The notes beneath the pieces were generated by a model, which worked only from the letters and a program-made list of their open reading frames with translations, had not been told where the DNA came from and did no database searches. A stretch of DNA of 64,000 bases from Nonomuraea maritima (GTDB lineage: Bacteria > Actinomycetota > Actinomycetes > Streptosporangiales > Streptosporangiaceae): contig NZ_FNFB01000011.1 in NCBI RefSeq assembly GCF_900100395.1, positions 152,461-216,460 on the forward strand. Reading direction: 5' to 3'. Below are positions 17,171 to 25,496 of this stretch, piece after piece. The stretch's first letter is position 1; each line of letters begins with the position of its first letter. A program made the position numbers and the translations under genes.

Positions 17171-20100
17171 CGGGTGATGTCCCTCAGTTCTCGAAGGATC
17201 TCGGAGGTCGTGATCGGGTCGAGGCCGTCGAGCCCGAGCTCCACCAGGGTCTGCTCGTCCTCGAAGTCGAGGTAGCCGACCACGATGCCCGGATCGAGGT
17301 GGATCGTGATGGTCCGGCCGCCGGGTACGTCCCGCTCGATCCAGCACTGCCAGCCGGCGTCCTGCGGCGCGCCGCGCCGCCAGCCGCGCCGCTCCAGGCC
17401 GATCACCGCGCGGGTGGGGATCTTGGCGGCCTCGATCTCGGCCACCAGCGCCGGATCGAGCTCGTACGTCTCCCTGCCCAGCTGCGGGAACGGCTGCAGG
17501 ATCTCGTAGTCGGCGAACACCTCGGACCAGGCGGCCAGCTCCTCGCCCAGCTCCAGCGGGTGCACCACGCCTACGAGGGCGTCGTCGGGCAGCATCAGCG
17601 TGTCGTCCTCGACGTCGGCGAAGCTGCGGTCCTCGGCCACCCGCAGGGTGCCCGTGAGCTCGCCCGCCGGGTCGTACAGCCCCCAGACGAGCCGCCGTAC
17701 GATGTGCCAGAGCAGCGGGTGGCCGACGAGCAGCCGCTCGAAGTCGCCGGCGCTCCAGCGACGCCGGTCCACCATGGCCTGCTCCAGGCGGTGGATGGTG
17801 TCACCCGCGACGGAGCGCACGTCCTTCTTCAGCCCGGCGAAGCGCCGGTAGGCGGCGGGCGCGAGCTCCTGATCGTCGTTGACGCCCGGCTTGGGCAGGT
17901 TCTTCAGCCGCTTGCCCGAGGCGTCGGCCACGTACGGCTTGAGCTGCTCGTCGAAGCCCACCACGAACTGCCTGCGGCCGTAGTCGAGGGTCAGGTTGCC
18001 GTCGGCGGACAGGCCGAAGTCGGGCACCAGCCGGTCGGCCAGCTCCTGCGGTGTCAGGCCGAGCTCGGCGGCGACCTCGTCCATCTTCAGCTTGGCCTGG
18101 TTCTTCAGCCCGTTGAACTTGACCTTCTCGGCGATGCCGTGCAGGTGCATCAGCGCGACCTCGGAGCCGATGGAGGCCAGCAGGTCGAGACCGGCGACCG
18201 CGCGCGTGTGCCCGCCCTCGCCCGGCCAGGCCCTGATCAGCGGGGTCAGCCGCCGTACGGTCTCGTCGTCGCCGAGCAGCGCCTGCGCGTCCATCACCCA
18301 GCGCTCCTTGGACGGGTAGCCGGCCGCCTGCCAGCACTGGAACAGCGCCCAGGCGAAGTCGGCGAGGCCGCGGCCGTCGCAGGCCTCCTTGACCACGGCG
18401 AGACCGGCGTACGGCTCGCCGAGCTTGGAGATCGCCAGCATCGTCAGCACGTGGCGGACCGCCTCGGGAGGCAGCTCGCCCGCGCCGCCGCGCAGCGGGA
18501 TCGGGGCCATGATCGCGACCTCCGTCCACTCGGGAAGCACGGGCATCTTGGCGGGCAGCGCGTCGAGCGGGTCGGCCACGAGCAGGTCGGCGATCGCGGC
18601 CTCGGCGTCGGCTCCGTACCTTGCGGCGGCCTCGGCCACGGTGTCGCGGTGGCCGCCCGTGACCAGCGCCGCCAGCGCCTGCTCGGCCCGGAGCCTGGCC
18701 GCGCCGGGCTTGCCGAGAGCCGCCGGGATCAGTGCCCTGGCGGCGGTTCCCGGGTGGCGGTTCAGCCAGGCCAGCGCGGTGGCGCGGACGGACTTCAGCC
18801 GGGCCAGCCAGTCGGCCATCAGCACGGCGACCTCCGGCGCCGCGAACGGCAGCAGCGACATGGCGACCGAGCTGGGAGCGCGCCGGGCGCTGTCGAGCAC
18901 CATGGGCAGCGCCGCCAGCTCGAACCTGGCCACCACCTTCGGCATCCATTCGCCCGCCCCCCACAGGTCGCCGGGGCGCCACTTCGGGATCAGCGGTGCG
19001 GACAGTTCCTCGGGCCCGGCGACGAACAGGGCGATCTCGTCGGAGAAGTGGTCGTCCGGGCTCTCGGTGATCTCGCGGGCGATTTCCTCCCAGCTTCTGC
19101 GCCAGGGCCGATCCCACGAATCTTCACCCGGCCGGGGAGAACGCCAGTTGTCCTGCTCGCCCGGCGCCCACACGAGGGCCGGTTCGTCGGTGCACGCCAG
19201 GCCGTTGACCACGACCGCCTTGCGCGCCTTACGCGGACGGGTCCAGGGCGGGCTGACCAGCACCTCGGGCAGGGCGTCCGGCGGAGCGGCGGCGACGGCC
19301 TGTGTGGTCACGATCGCGCGGACGCGCTCGGCGGCGGCGCCGTCACCGAGGCTCGCGAGCACCTCGTCCACGAGCTCGGGATGGGCCGCCACATGGGCGC
19401 GCAGCAGCAGGTGGACAGCCTTGCCGCCGGACTCGGCCAGCATCCGCATCGCGCGGCGGGGGAAGCGGGAGGCCGCGCGCAGGAAGGCCGGCTGGGTGTA
19501 TTTCTGCTCGATGCGGTCGAGGAGCGCCCGCATCGCCGTGTCGTACGGCAGGTCGGCGAGCACGTCCAGCAGCCGCTTCCGGTAGTCCGCGTTGTAGGCC
19601 TGGTCCACCCAGGCGGCCAGCAGCGGCACGGCCGCCTCGCCCATGCCGTCGACGACCGTGGCGGGCAGGGAGAGAGAGCCGCCCATGGAATAACCCGGCA
19701 CATGGTCCTTGATCAGCTCGGCGTGTTCCGGCGCGCTGATGGCGGCGATCAGGCGGTAGCCGAGAGTCGGCAGCTTCTGGCTCACCTCGGCGCAGTCGGC
19801 CGTGACCCAGCCGGTCTCGGTGGGTGCCAGGAAGGAGGCCGCCACGCGGTGGTGGATCCCGCCCTTGCGGCTCACCGCCAGCGCCGCGACGGCCTCGGCG
19901 TACTCGTCGTCGGACGCGGCGGCCAGCGCGGCGCGGACCCGGTCGTCGATCTGCTGAGTGGGGGCCCCGGCGTGCCACCGCTCGGGGGTCTCGTCGTCGG
20001 CCATCCGCCGGATCAACCAGGAGTTCCCGTCGTGGACGTAATCGAGCGAGGCCAGCTCGGTCACGGCCACCGCCGCGAACGCCGGGCCGCGTTCGGCCAG

Positions 20101-20673
20101 CCAGGTCTCGGCGAACAGGGACAGCATCTCGCGCTCGTGCCATGACAGGGACTCGGCCATGGCCTTGGCGACCACCGCCGCACCCAGCGGTGTGCCTGCG
20201 GGGTCTGATGCCAGGTACGCCGCGCCCTCGGACGCGAGCTCCGGATCCGGGCTCTTCGCCACCGTTTCGGCGAGAACCATCCGGCGTTTGTCCAGCTCAG
20301 CGGCCAATTTTTCTGGCGCGCTCGCGTCCGGCCGCTTCACGGAGACCTTCGCTCCGCCCCGCCGGGGGTGCAGCTCGCGCAACCAAGCGGACGGCAACGT
20401 CAACCGGTCCTCGTCCGCAATGCTGCCGGTGGGGGAAGCCGCCTGCGGCGAGGAGGCCGTTTCGTCCTCCGTGTAGCCCTTGCGTAACTTGTCGGCCACC
20501 AGCTTGTCCGCGGCCGCCGTGGCGTCGGCGGCCGAGCCGAACGACTTCACCTGCGTCTGACCGGCCGCGCCCAGCCGTCCGAACCGGATGTGCAGCTCAG
20601 CGCCGTCCTGACGCACTTCCCAGAACTTGGCCGAACCCCCACCGACGAACGTCAGCGTGCGCTCCACGCCCAT
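17167..20673 (-). CDS. yehI: WGR and DUF4132 protein (YehI/MolR-like)
   Basis: A 1168-residue protein and first gene of the five-gene operon. Residues 1-75 are a WGR domain (KFWEVRQDGAELHIRFGRLG), a nucleic-acid or poly-ADP-ribose-associated fold. The centre is a long helical-repeat region. Residues ~900-1120 form the DUF4132 domain, with RRFAGLKKDVRSVAGDTI, LLWHIVRRLVWGLYD and VVHPLELGEELAAWSEVF. ATG 20673 has GGTGGAGGTG just upstream and is chosen over longer frames. E. coli YehI (once called MolR) is about 1200 residues and begins the equivalent operon. The role is unknown. Confidence 0.87.
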   Translation of the reverse strand: MGVERTLTFVGGGSAKFWEVRQDGAELHIRFGRLGAAGQTQVKSFGSAADATAAADKLVADKLRKGYTEDETASSPQAASPTGSIADEDRLTLPSAWLRELHPRRGGAKVSVKRPDASAPEKLAAELDKRRMVLAETVAKSPDPELASEGAAYLASDPAGTPLGAAVVAKAMAESLSWHEREMLSLFAETWLAERGPAFAAVAVTELASLDYVHDGNSWLIRRMADDETPERWHAGAPTQQIDDRVRAALAAASDDEYAEAVAALAVSRKGGIHHRVAASFLAPTETGWVTADCAEVSQKLPTLGYRLIAAISAPEHAELIKDHVPGYSMGGSLSLPATVVDGMGEAAVPLLAAWVDQAYNADYRKRLLDVLADLPYDTAMRALLDRIEQKYTQPAFLRAASRFPRRAMRMLAESGGKAVHLLLRAHVAAHPELVDEVLASLGDGAAAERVRAIVTTQAVAAAPPDALPEVLVSPPWTRPRKARKAVVVNGLACTDEPALVWAPGEQDNWRSPRPGEDSWDRPWRRSWEEIAREITESPDDHFSDEIALFVAGPEELSAPLIPKWRPGDLWGAGEWMPKVVARFELAALPMVLDSARRAPSSVAMSLLPFAAPEVAVLMADWLARLKSVRATALAWLNRHPGTAARALIPAALGKPGAARLRAEQALAALVTGGHRDTVAEAAARYGADAEAAIADLLVADPLDALPAKMPVLPEWTEVAIMAPIPLRGGAGELPPEAVRHVLTMLAISKLGEPYAGLAVVKEACDGRGLADFAWALFQCWQAAGYPSKERWVMDAQALLGDDETVRRLTPLIRAWPGEGGHTRAVAGLDLLASIGSEVALMHLHGIAEKVKFNGLKNQAKLKMDEVAAELGLTPQELADRLVPDFGLSADGNLTLDYGRRQFVVGFDEQLKPYVADASGKRLKNLPKPGVNDDQELAPAAYRRFAGLKKDVRSVAGDTIHRLEQAMVDRRRWSAGDFERLLVGHPLLWHIVRRLVWGLYDPAGELTGTLRVAEDRSFADVEDDTLMLPDDALVGVVHPLELGEELAAWSEVFADYEILQPFPQLGRETYELDPALVAEIEAAKIPTRAVIGLERRGWRRGAPQDAGWQCWIERDVPGGRTITIHLDPGIVVGYLDFEDEQTLVELGLDGLDPITTSEILRELRDITR

Positions 20674-20981
20674 CCCGACACCTCCACCCTCTTGATCGAC
20701 AGCGGTGAGTATGTCGTGGACGACCGACAAAGTCGCGCCGGAGGTCAGCCGGGGAGGTCGGGGTTCTCGGCGGCGGTGGTCCTGAGCCAGGCGGCGGCCG
20801 AGTGCGCAGCGCATCTGGAGGAAGGCCGTCAGCGGTTGTCCCACGCGGGCCGGCATCGCCGGCACAGCACTGGCACCATCGGCTCGGGCCAGGTCCAGCG
20901 ATAACGAGTCCGAACCCCCGACCGCGTACACCGCTCGGGTCCGCCTGTCCCTGCTCGCGTCCCGCCAGAGACGATGGAGAG
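20674..20981. promoter_or_regulatory. Divergent intergenic region, yeh-type operon / HIT gene
   Basis: About 308 bases between the WGR/DUF4132 start and the HIT start, transcribed away from each other. The minus strand has a possible -10 box CATACT near 20710 with a weak GACTTT -35. No dyad or long hairpin stands out. No credible gene is present. Confidence 0.35.
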
Positions 20982-21428
20982 ATGAGCATCCCGGACGGCC
21001 CTTCCTGCGTCTTCTGCGACATCGTGGCGGGACGAGCCGAAGCAAGCATTCCCTACGAGGACGACACCGTCGTCGTGCTCATGGACGTCAATCCCGTGGC
21101 TCCCGGCGACGCGCTCGTCATCCCTCGCGTGCACGCAGGAGGGCTGGAGGACCTCGACGAGGAGACCGGCACGCACATGTGGCGGACAAGCCACCGGTTG
21201 GCGCGCGCGCTGCGCCGTTCTGGCCTGCGCTGTGAGGGTGTCAACGTCTTCCTCGCCGACGGCGAGGCGGCGTTCCAGCAGGTCTTCCATGTGCACCTGC
21301 ACGTGTTCCCGCGTCACCCCGACGACGGATTCCGACTCGAGGTGAACACGATCAGCAGAGAGCGGCGACTGCTGGACCAGGACGCGGCCGCGTTGCGGGA
21401 CGCGCTGAACGCGCTCCGTACCGGCTAG
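20982..21428 (+). CDS. HIT family hydrolase/nucleotide-binding protein
   Basis: A 148-residue HIT protein: CVFCDIVAGRAEASIPYEDD, VMDVNPVAPGDALVIPRVH-type segments, EGVNVFLADGEAAFQQVFH, and the histidine triad HVHLHVFPRHPDDGF. The family hydrolyses dinucleoside polyphosphates or nucleoside phosphoramidates. The Cys-x-x-Cys at the start can bind zinc. ATG 20982 directly follows GGAGAG. It is divergent from the yeh-type operon. Confidence 0.92.
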   Translation: MSIPDGPSCVFCDIVAGRAEASIPYEDDTVVVLMDVNPVAPGDALVIPRVHAGGLEDLDEETGTHMWRTSHRLARALRRSGLRCEGVNVFLADGEAAFQQVFHVHLHVFPRHPDDGFRLEVNTISRERRLLDQDAAALRDALNALRTG

Positions 21429-21437
21429 CGTCATCGA

Positions 21438-21818
21438 GTGGAAGATTACCGGCGGAACACCGTCTGCTCCGGCCGCCGTCTTCCTGGTCAGGCTTCCCTG
21501 CCGCACGAACGACCAGCGGTAAACCTGCGCGGACGGCCTGACGGGGTCCTCCCCGGTGACCCCGTTGTGACTATCACGATCCTCCAGGCCGACGACGGCG
21601 GTACACGCATCCGCTATGAGTTCGTCGACGACATGAAGGACCTCTCCCCGGCCGTCGAGTCGGACCTGGTGCCGGTGTCGCAGAGCGGCGATCGTACGGT
21701 GTGCGCCGCCTCCGGCGGCCCCTACGGCGAGGACCACATCCCCGTCGTGTTCACCACCTTGTCCAACGGCACCGCCTGCGTGTACGTCAGTATGCGCGCC
21801 ACCCCCAAGACCGCCTGA
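21438..21818 (+). CDS. Small hypothetical protein
   Basis: A 126-codon frame nine bases after the HIT stop. The second half (VTITILQADDGGTRIRYEFVDDMKDLSPAVE and GPYGEDHIPVVFTTLSN) has natural composition and predicted beta strands. The first 40 residues look like non-coding translation. The true start may be a GTG near 21568. I recognise no family. It may be cotranscribed with the HIT gene. Confidence 0.4.
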   Translation: MEDYRRNTVCSGRRLPGQASLPHERPAVNLRGRPDGVLPGDPVVTITILQADDGGTRIRYEFVDDMKDLSPAVESDLVPVSQSGDRTVCAASGGPYGEDHIPVVFTTLSNGTACVYVSMRATPKTA

Positions 21819-21831
21819 CGCCCATTCCGCC

Positions 21832-22440
21832 TCACGGCTGCGGTGCGTAGAAGGAGGAGACGGCGGCGACGGTGGCCTCGACCTCGGCCGGGGTGCCGCC
21901 GGCGGCGCGGTGCGCCTCGCCCCACGCCTGGCTGCTGCCGAGGATGTAGGCGCGGCCATCGTCGGTCAGGTGGAAGGTCGACTCCTCCGGCTTCTCGGCG
22001 CCCGTCAGGTGCAGGGCCAGGCCGAGCAGGACGAGGTCCCAGCCCACGCCGGTCGCGCCGGGGCCGAACTGCGACCAGAACTCCTCCGGCACCTCGGCCG
22101 TGTGACGCAGCTCGAACAGGGTGGCGTCGCCCTCGGGCGTGAGGCTGACCTCGACCTCCGAGAAGCCGGGGTTCTCGCCGAACAGCCACGAGATCGTGAA
22201 CCGGCGCGGCGGTTCGCAGTGCAGGATCTCGCCGCCCGCGTTGCCGTCGATCTGGTACGTGCCGCCCAGCCGGAGCTCGCCGGACACGGGGGCGAACCAG
22301 CGGCGCAGCCGGTCGGGGTCGGTGCAGGCGTCCCACACGTCCTCGACCTCGGCGTCGTAGCGGCGCCGCAGCGTCACCGTCTTGCGCTTGCCGTCGACCA
22401 GTTCGCGGTGGGCGCGCGTGAGTTCGTCGAGGATGTCCAT
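21832..22440 (-). CDS. AHSA1/SRPBCC domain protein
   Basis: A 202-residue START-fold protein of the AHSA1 group: RRRYDAEVEDVWDACTDPDRLRRWFAPVSGELRLGG with the helix-grip start, then ISWLFGENPGFSEVEVSLTPEG and a long C-terminal helix. The ATG shares a base with the stop of the ArsR gene (TGATG), so the two are coupled. ArsR/AHSA1 pairs are common in actinobacteria. The ligand is unknown. Confidence 0.88.
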   Translation of the reverse strand: MDILDELTRAHRELVDGKRKTVTLRRRYDAEVEDVWDACTDPDRLRRWFAPVSGELRLGGTYQIDGNAGGEILHCEPPRRFTISWLFGENPGFSEVEVSLTPEGDATLFELRHTAEVPEEFWSQFGPGATGVGWDLVLLGLALHLTGAEKPEESTFHLTDDGRAYILGSSQAWGEAHRAAGGTPAEVEATVAAVSSFYAPQP

Positions 22441-22793
22441 CAGTTTTCTCCTTCTGGGTCGTGGGTCGTGCGGCGTTCGCGCCGGCCGCGGGCCAGCTCT
22501 GTCGCCAGGGCGTCCAGGCGCTGGCTCCAGAAGCCGCGGAAGCGCTCCAGCCAGAGGTCGACCTCCTGCAGCGGCTCCGGCTCGACGGCGTACAGCCGCC
22601 GGGCGCCGTCGGCCCGCACGCTGGCGAAGCCGTGGTCGCGCAGCACCCGAAGGTGCTGGGAGACCGCCGGTTGGGAGATGCCGAACTCGGCCCTGATGGT
22701 CGCGGTGAGCTCGCCTGAGCTCTGCTCGCCGCCCGCCAGCAGTTCGAGGATGCGGCGCCGGACAGGGTCGCCGAGGACGTCGAACGCGTGCAC
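22440..22793 (-). CDS. ArsR family regulator
   Basis: A 117-residue winged-helix regulator. It has FDVLGDPVRRRILELLAGGEQSSGELT, the recognition helix FGISQPAVSQHLRVLRDHGFASVRADGARRLY, and a C-terminal WLERFRGFW helix. No metal-binding Cys cluster is present, so it belongs to the non-metal ArsR group usually paired with AHSA1 proteins. It is first in a two-gene operon and likely autoregulates. Confidence 0.9.
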   Translation of the reverse strand: MHAFDVLGDPVRRRILELLAGGEQSSGELTATIRAEFGISQPAVSQHLRVLRDHGFASVRADGARRLYAVEPEPLQEVDLWLERFRGFWSQRLDALATELARGRRERRTTHDPEGEN

Positions 22794-22832
22794 GAGCCCA
22801 CTCTTTCAGTGATGGCTTATATAAGTCAACAC

Positions 22833-23435
22833 TTAATCATCGAGGCCGCGGGCGCTGAGGGCCTCCCCCAGCGCGTCGGCGTGCCGCAGCGCGCCGACCA
22901 CCAACGGCACCGCGAACGCCCGCACGCTGCGCTCGACCCCCCTGGCCCGCTGCGCCTCCCGCACCCGGACGGCCAGCTCCGCGATCACCGGCACGCTGCG
23001 CACCGTCAGCGACAGCAGCAGCGACACCCGGAACGGGTCCAGCCCGACGAACCGCGCCGGCCGCAGGCACCGCTCCAGCGTCGCCAGCATCTCCGACATG
23101 CGGGTGGTGAGCGTGACCAGCCCGGCCAGCGCCACCGCCAGCACCACCCGCAGCACCGTCGCCGCCGCCGTCTGCGGCCCGGCGAACGGCACCTGCACCA
23201 CGAACAGCGCCAGCGCGAACCAGCGCACCGGCCGCAGCTGCGCCCACGCCGCCGCCGCGCCCACACCCGTCAGCGCGTACAGGCCCGCCACGACGACACC
23301 CACCCCGGCCAGCACGAACGGCGAGCCGATCAGCACCAGCGCCGTGCACACGAGCGCGAGCCCGGCCAGCTTGGCCCCTGCGGGCAGGCGGTGCAGCAGC
23401 GACGTTCCCGGTACGTACGCGCCGGTCAGGTTCAT
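22833..23435 (-). CDS. bioN: Energy-coupling factor transmembrane protein (BioN/EcfT)
   Basis: A 200-residue integral membrane protein with about five hydrophobic segments. It has the cytoplasmic coupling motifs of EcfT: ARG-type helices in VREAQRARGVERS near the C-terminus and a final ALSARGLDD. It joins the ATPase BioM and the biotin-binding BioY to power biotin uptake. The start codon has been separated from the end of bioM by a 1.4-kb tnpB element. Before insertion the bioM stop and bioN start overlapped as TGATG. Expression may now depend on the element. Confidence 0.88.
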   Translation of the reverse strand: MNLTGAYVPGTSLLHRLPAGAKLAGLALVCTALVLIGSPFVLAGVGVVVAGLYALTGVGAAAAWAQLRPVRWFALALFVVQVPFAGPQTAAATVLRVVLAVALAGLVTLTTRMSEMLATLERCLRPARFVGLDPFRVSLLLSLTVRSVPVIAELAVRVREAQRARGVERSVRAFAVPLVVGALRHADALGEALSARGLDD

Positions 23436-23585
23436 CAGATGCCTCCGAGGAAACCCCCGCCTTCAGGCGGGAGAGGAATCGGACCCCTGCGGAGCAGGAC
23501 AGGGGCAGGTGATTCGCCGCCAGGCGAACCACCGTTTCGAACAAACACACGATTCTTGAGCTGATCGCGTCCTAGGATGTGCGGC

Positions 23586-24692
23586 ATGGCGCAGCTGGTG
23601 AAGCGGGCCTACAAGTACCGTTTCCACCCGACCCCCGAGCAGGCCGAAGAGCTTGCCCGGACGTTCGGATGCGTCCGCCTCGTCTACAACAAGGCTCTGG
23701 AAGAGCGCACCCGCGCCTACACCCTCGAAGGGCGACGCGTCTCCTACGTGGAGTCCTCCGCGCGTCTGACGGAGTGGAAGCGCAGCGGAGAGTACGACTT
23801 CCTGTCCGAGGTGTCGTCGGTCCCGCTTCAGCAGGCGCTGCGGCATCTTCAGGCGGGGTTCGCGAACTTCTTCGCCAAGCGCGCCAAGTATCCGGCGTTC
23901 AAGAGCAGGAAGAAGTCGCGCCTGTCGGCGGAGTACACGCGGTCGGCGTTCCGCTGGCGGGAGGGCCGGTTGACGCTGGCGAAGATGGATGCTCCGCTGG
24001 CGATCGTGTGGTCGCGTCCTCTTCCTGAGGGTGCGGAGCCGTCCACGGTCACCGTGTCGAAGGACGCGGCGGGTCGCTGGTTCGTGTCCCTGCTGGTCGA
24101 AGAGAAGATCAGTCCGCTGCCGCCCGTCGCGGCGAACGTGGGGATCGATGCCGGGATCACGGCGCTGGCCACACTCTCCACTGGAGAGAAGATCCTCAAC
24201 CCTCGTCACGAGCGTCGTGACCGGCGAAGGCTCGCCAAGGCGCAGCGGGCACTCGCCCGTAAGGAGAAGGGGTCGAGCAACCGGGCCAAGGCCCGTCTGA
24301 AGGTGGCCCGCGTCCACGCGCGGATCACCGATCGTAGAAGGGACCATCTGCACAGGGTGACGACACGGCTTGTTCACGAGAACCAAGTGATCGCCGTGGA
24401 AGACCTGACCGTCCGCACCATGGTCAAGAACCACAGCCTGGCCCGCGCCATCTCCGACGCGAGCTGGCGCGAGTTGCGGTCGATGCTGGAGTACAAGGCG
24501 CGGTGGTACGGGCGGGAACTGGTCGTGGTCGACCGCTGGTTCCCCTCGTCCAAGCTGTGCTCGGCATGCGGCTCCCTGCAGGAGAAGATGCCGCTCGGCG
24601 TGCGGGAATGGGAGTGCACCTGCGGCACGGTCCACGACCGGGATGTCAACGCCGCGAAGAACGTGCTCGCCGCCGGGCTGGCGGAGAGCTGA
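23586..24692 (+). CDS. tnpB: TnpB RNA-guided nuclease (IS605 OrfB)
   Basis: A 368-residue TnpB. The N-terminal helix-turn-helix-like part includes KYRFHPTPEQAEELARTFG and VRLVYNKALEERTR. The split RuvC nuclease keeps all three acids: D188 in NVGIDAGITALA, E272 in VIAVEDLTVRTM, and D353 in HDRDVNAAKNVL. The zinc knuckle is intact (C325/C328 and a CTCG pair). Nuclease activity is therefore plausible. In this family the protein uses an RNA from the element's right end to cut excised donor sites and keep the element in place. ATG 23586 matches the usual MxxLVKRAYKYR start. Confidence 0.92.
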   Translation: MAQLVKRAYKYRFHPTPEQAEELARTFGCVRLVYNKALEERTRAYTLEGRRVSYVESSARLTEWKRSGEYDFLSEVSSVPLQQALRHLQAGFANFFAKRAKYPAFKSRKKSRLSAEYTRSAFRWREGRLTLAKMDAPLAIVWSRPLPEGAEPSTVTVSKDAAGRWFVSLLVEEKISPLPPVAANVGIDAGITALATLSTGEKILNPRHERRDRRRLAKAQRALARKEKGSSNRAKARLKVARVHARITDRRRDHLHRVTTRLVHENQVIAVEDLTVRTMVKNHSLARAISDASWRELRSMLEYKARWYGRELVVVDRWFPSSKLCSACGSLQEKMPLGVREWECTCGTVHDRDVNAAKNVLAAGLAES

Positions 24693-24813
24693 AACGCCTG
24701 TGGAGCTGGTGTAAGACCTCAACGAGAGTCCTCTCCGGCGGGCAACTGGCTGTGAAGCAGGAAGGCCTACGGGTGACCGTGGGAATCCCTCTCCTTCAGG
24801 AGGGGGAGGATGT
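24560..24813 (+). ncRNA. Predicted omega (reRNA) guide RNA of TnpB
   Basis: In IS605-type elements the scaffold RNA overlaps the end of tnpB and runs to the right end, with the guide taken from flanking DNA. Here the 120 non-coding bases after tnpB contain several G/C-rich stems, closing with the TTCA-loop hairpin at 24787-24806. The guide would begin at 24814 (CAAGCCATGAGC...), which is the end of bioM. The 5' limit is a guess. The prediction rests on family knowledge and position. Confidence 0.45.
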
Positions 24814-25496
24814 CAAGCCATGAGCTTCCTGTAGTGGCCGATGGCCTCGCGCGGGGTGCCGTCGGCCACGACGCGGCCGTCGTCGATGACGAGCACCCGG
24901 TCGAAGTCCTCCAGCAGCGGCAGGTCGTGCGTGACCACCAGCACCTGCTGCGGCAGGTCGCGCAGCAGCGCGCCGACCTGGCGGGAGTGGCGCAGGTCGA
25001 GCAGCGTCGTCGGCTCGTCCATGACGATGATCCGCGGCTCCAGCACCATGACCGAGCAGAGCGCGAGCAGCTGCTTCTGGCCGCCCGACAGGTGGTGCGC
25101 CGGGTGGTCGGCGTGCCCGGCCAGGCCGTAGCGGGCCAGCGTCTCGCCGACGCGCCGGTCGACCTCCTCGCGCGGCAGGCCCTTGCGGCGCAGCGAGAAC
25201 GCGACGTCCTCGGCCACCGTCGGCATGACGATCTGGGCGTCGGGGTCGGTGAACACGAAGCCCACGCCGCGCCGGATCTTCGCCGCGTCACGGCGGGTGT
25301 CGAGGCCGAGCACGTTCACGCTGCCGGACGTCGGCAGCGCCAGTCCGTTGATCAGGCGGGCCAGCGTGCTCTTGCCCGAGCCGTTCGCCCCCACCACGCC
25401 GATGCGGCGCTCCGGCAGCGACGCGGTGATGCCGCGCAGCACCTCACGCTCGCCGAACCGGACGTGCACGTCGGCGAACTCGATCGCGTCCGTCAC
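24813..25496 (-). CDS. bioM: Biotin ECF transporter ATPase (BioM)
   Basis: A 227-residue ABC ATPase: Walker A GANGSGKST, Q-loop region GFVFTDPDAQIV as in EcfA proteins, signature LSGGQKQLLAL, Walker B IIVMDEPTTLLD, and switch His in VVTHDLP. It drives biotin uptake with BioN and BioY. It starts at GTG 25496, immediately after the stop of the thiolase-like gene. The last base of its stop codon is now adjacent to, or supplied by, the tnpB element. Confidence 0.92.
   Translation of the reverse strand: MTDAIEFADVHVRFGEREVLRGITASLPERRIGVVGANGSGKSTLARLINGLALPTSGSVNVLGLDTRRDAAKIRRGVGFVFTDPDAQIVMPTVAEDVAFSLRRKGLPREEVDRRVGETLARYGLAGHADHPAHHLSGGQKQLLALCSVMVLEPRIIVMDEPTTLLDLRHSRQVGALLRDLPQQVLVVTHDLPLLEDFDRVLVIDDGRVVADGTPREAIGHYRKLMA

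Larger units (their letters stand above)
23436..24813 (+). mobile_element. IS200/IS605-family element with tnpB only
   Basis: The element lies between bioN and bioM. Its left end follows TTCAT (23431-23435), and its right end precedes CAAGCC. Joining the flanks restores the bioM stop/bioN start overlap without any lost or duplicated base, as expected for transposition without target duplication. Each end has a hairpin with the same TTCA loop: CCCGCC-TTCA-GGCGGG at 23456-23471 on the left and a C/T-rich stem at 24787-24806 on the right. There is no tnpA, so it needs a transposase in trans. One base (T) at the border is ambiguous. Confidence 0.8.

Noticed and set aside
17171..17347. Upstream extension of the MoxR ATPase
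   Set aside because: Arg/Pro-rich with no homology. The ATG at 17170 overlaps the upstream stop as in the rest of the operon.
17299..20145. 948-codon plus-strand frame opposite the WGR/DUF4132 gene
   Set aside because: Same reason: an antisense shadow of a large high-GC gene.
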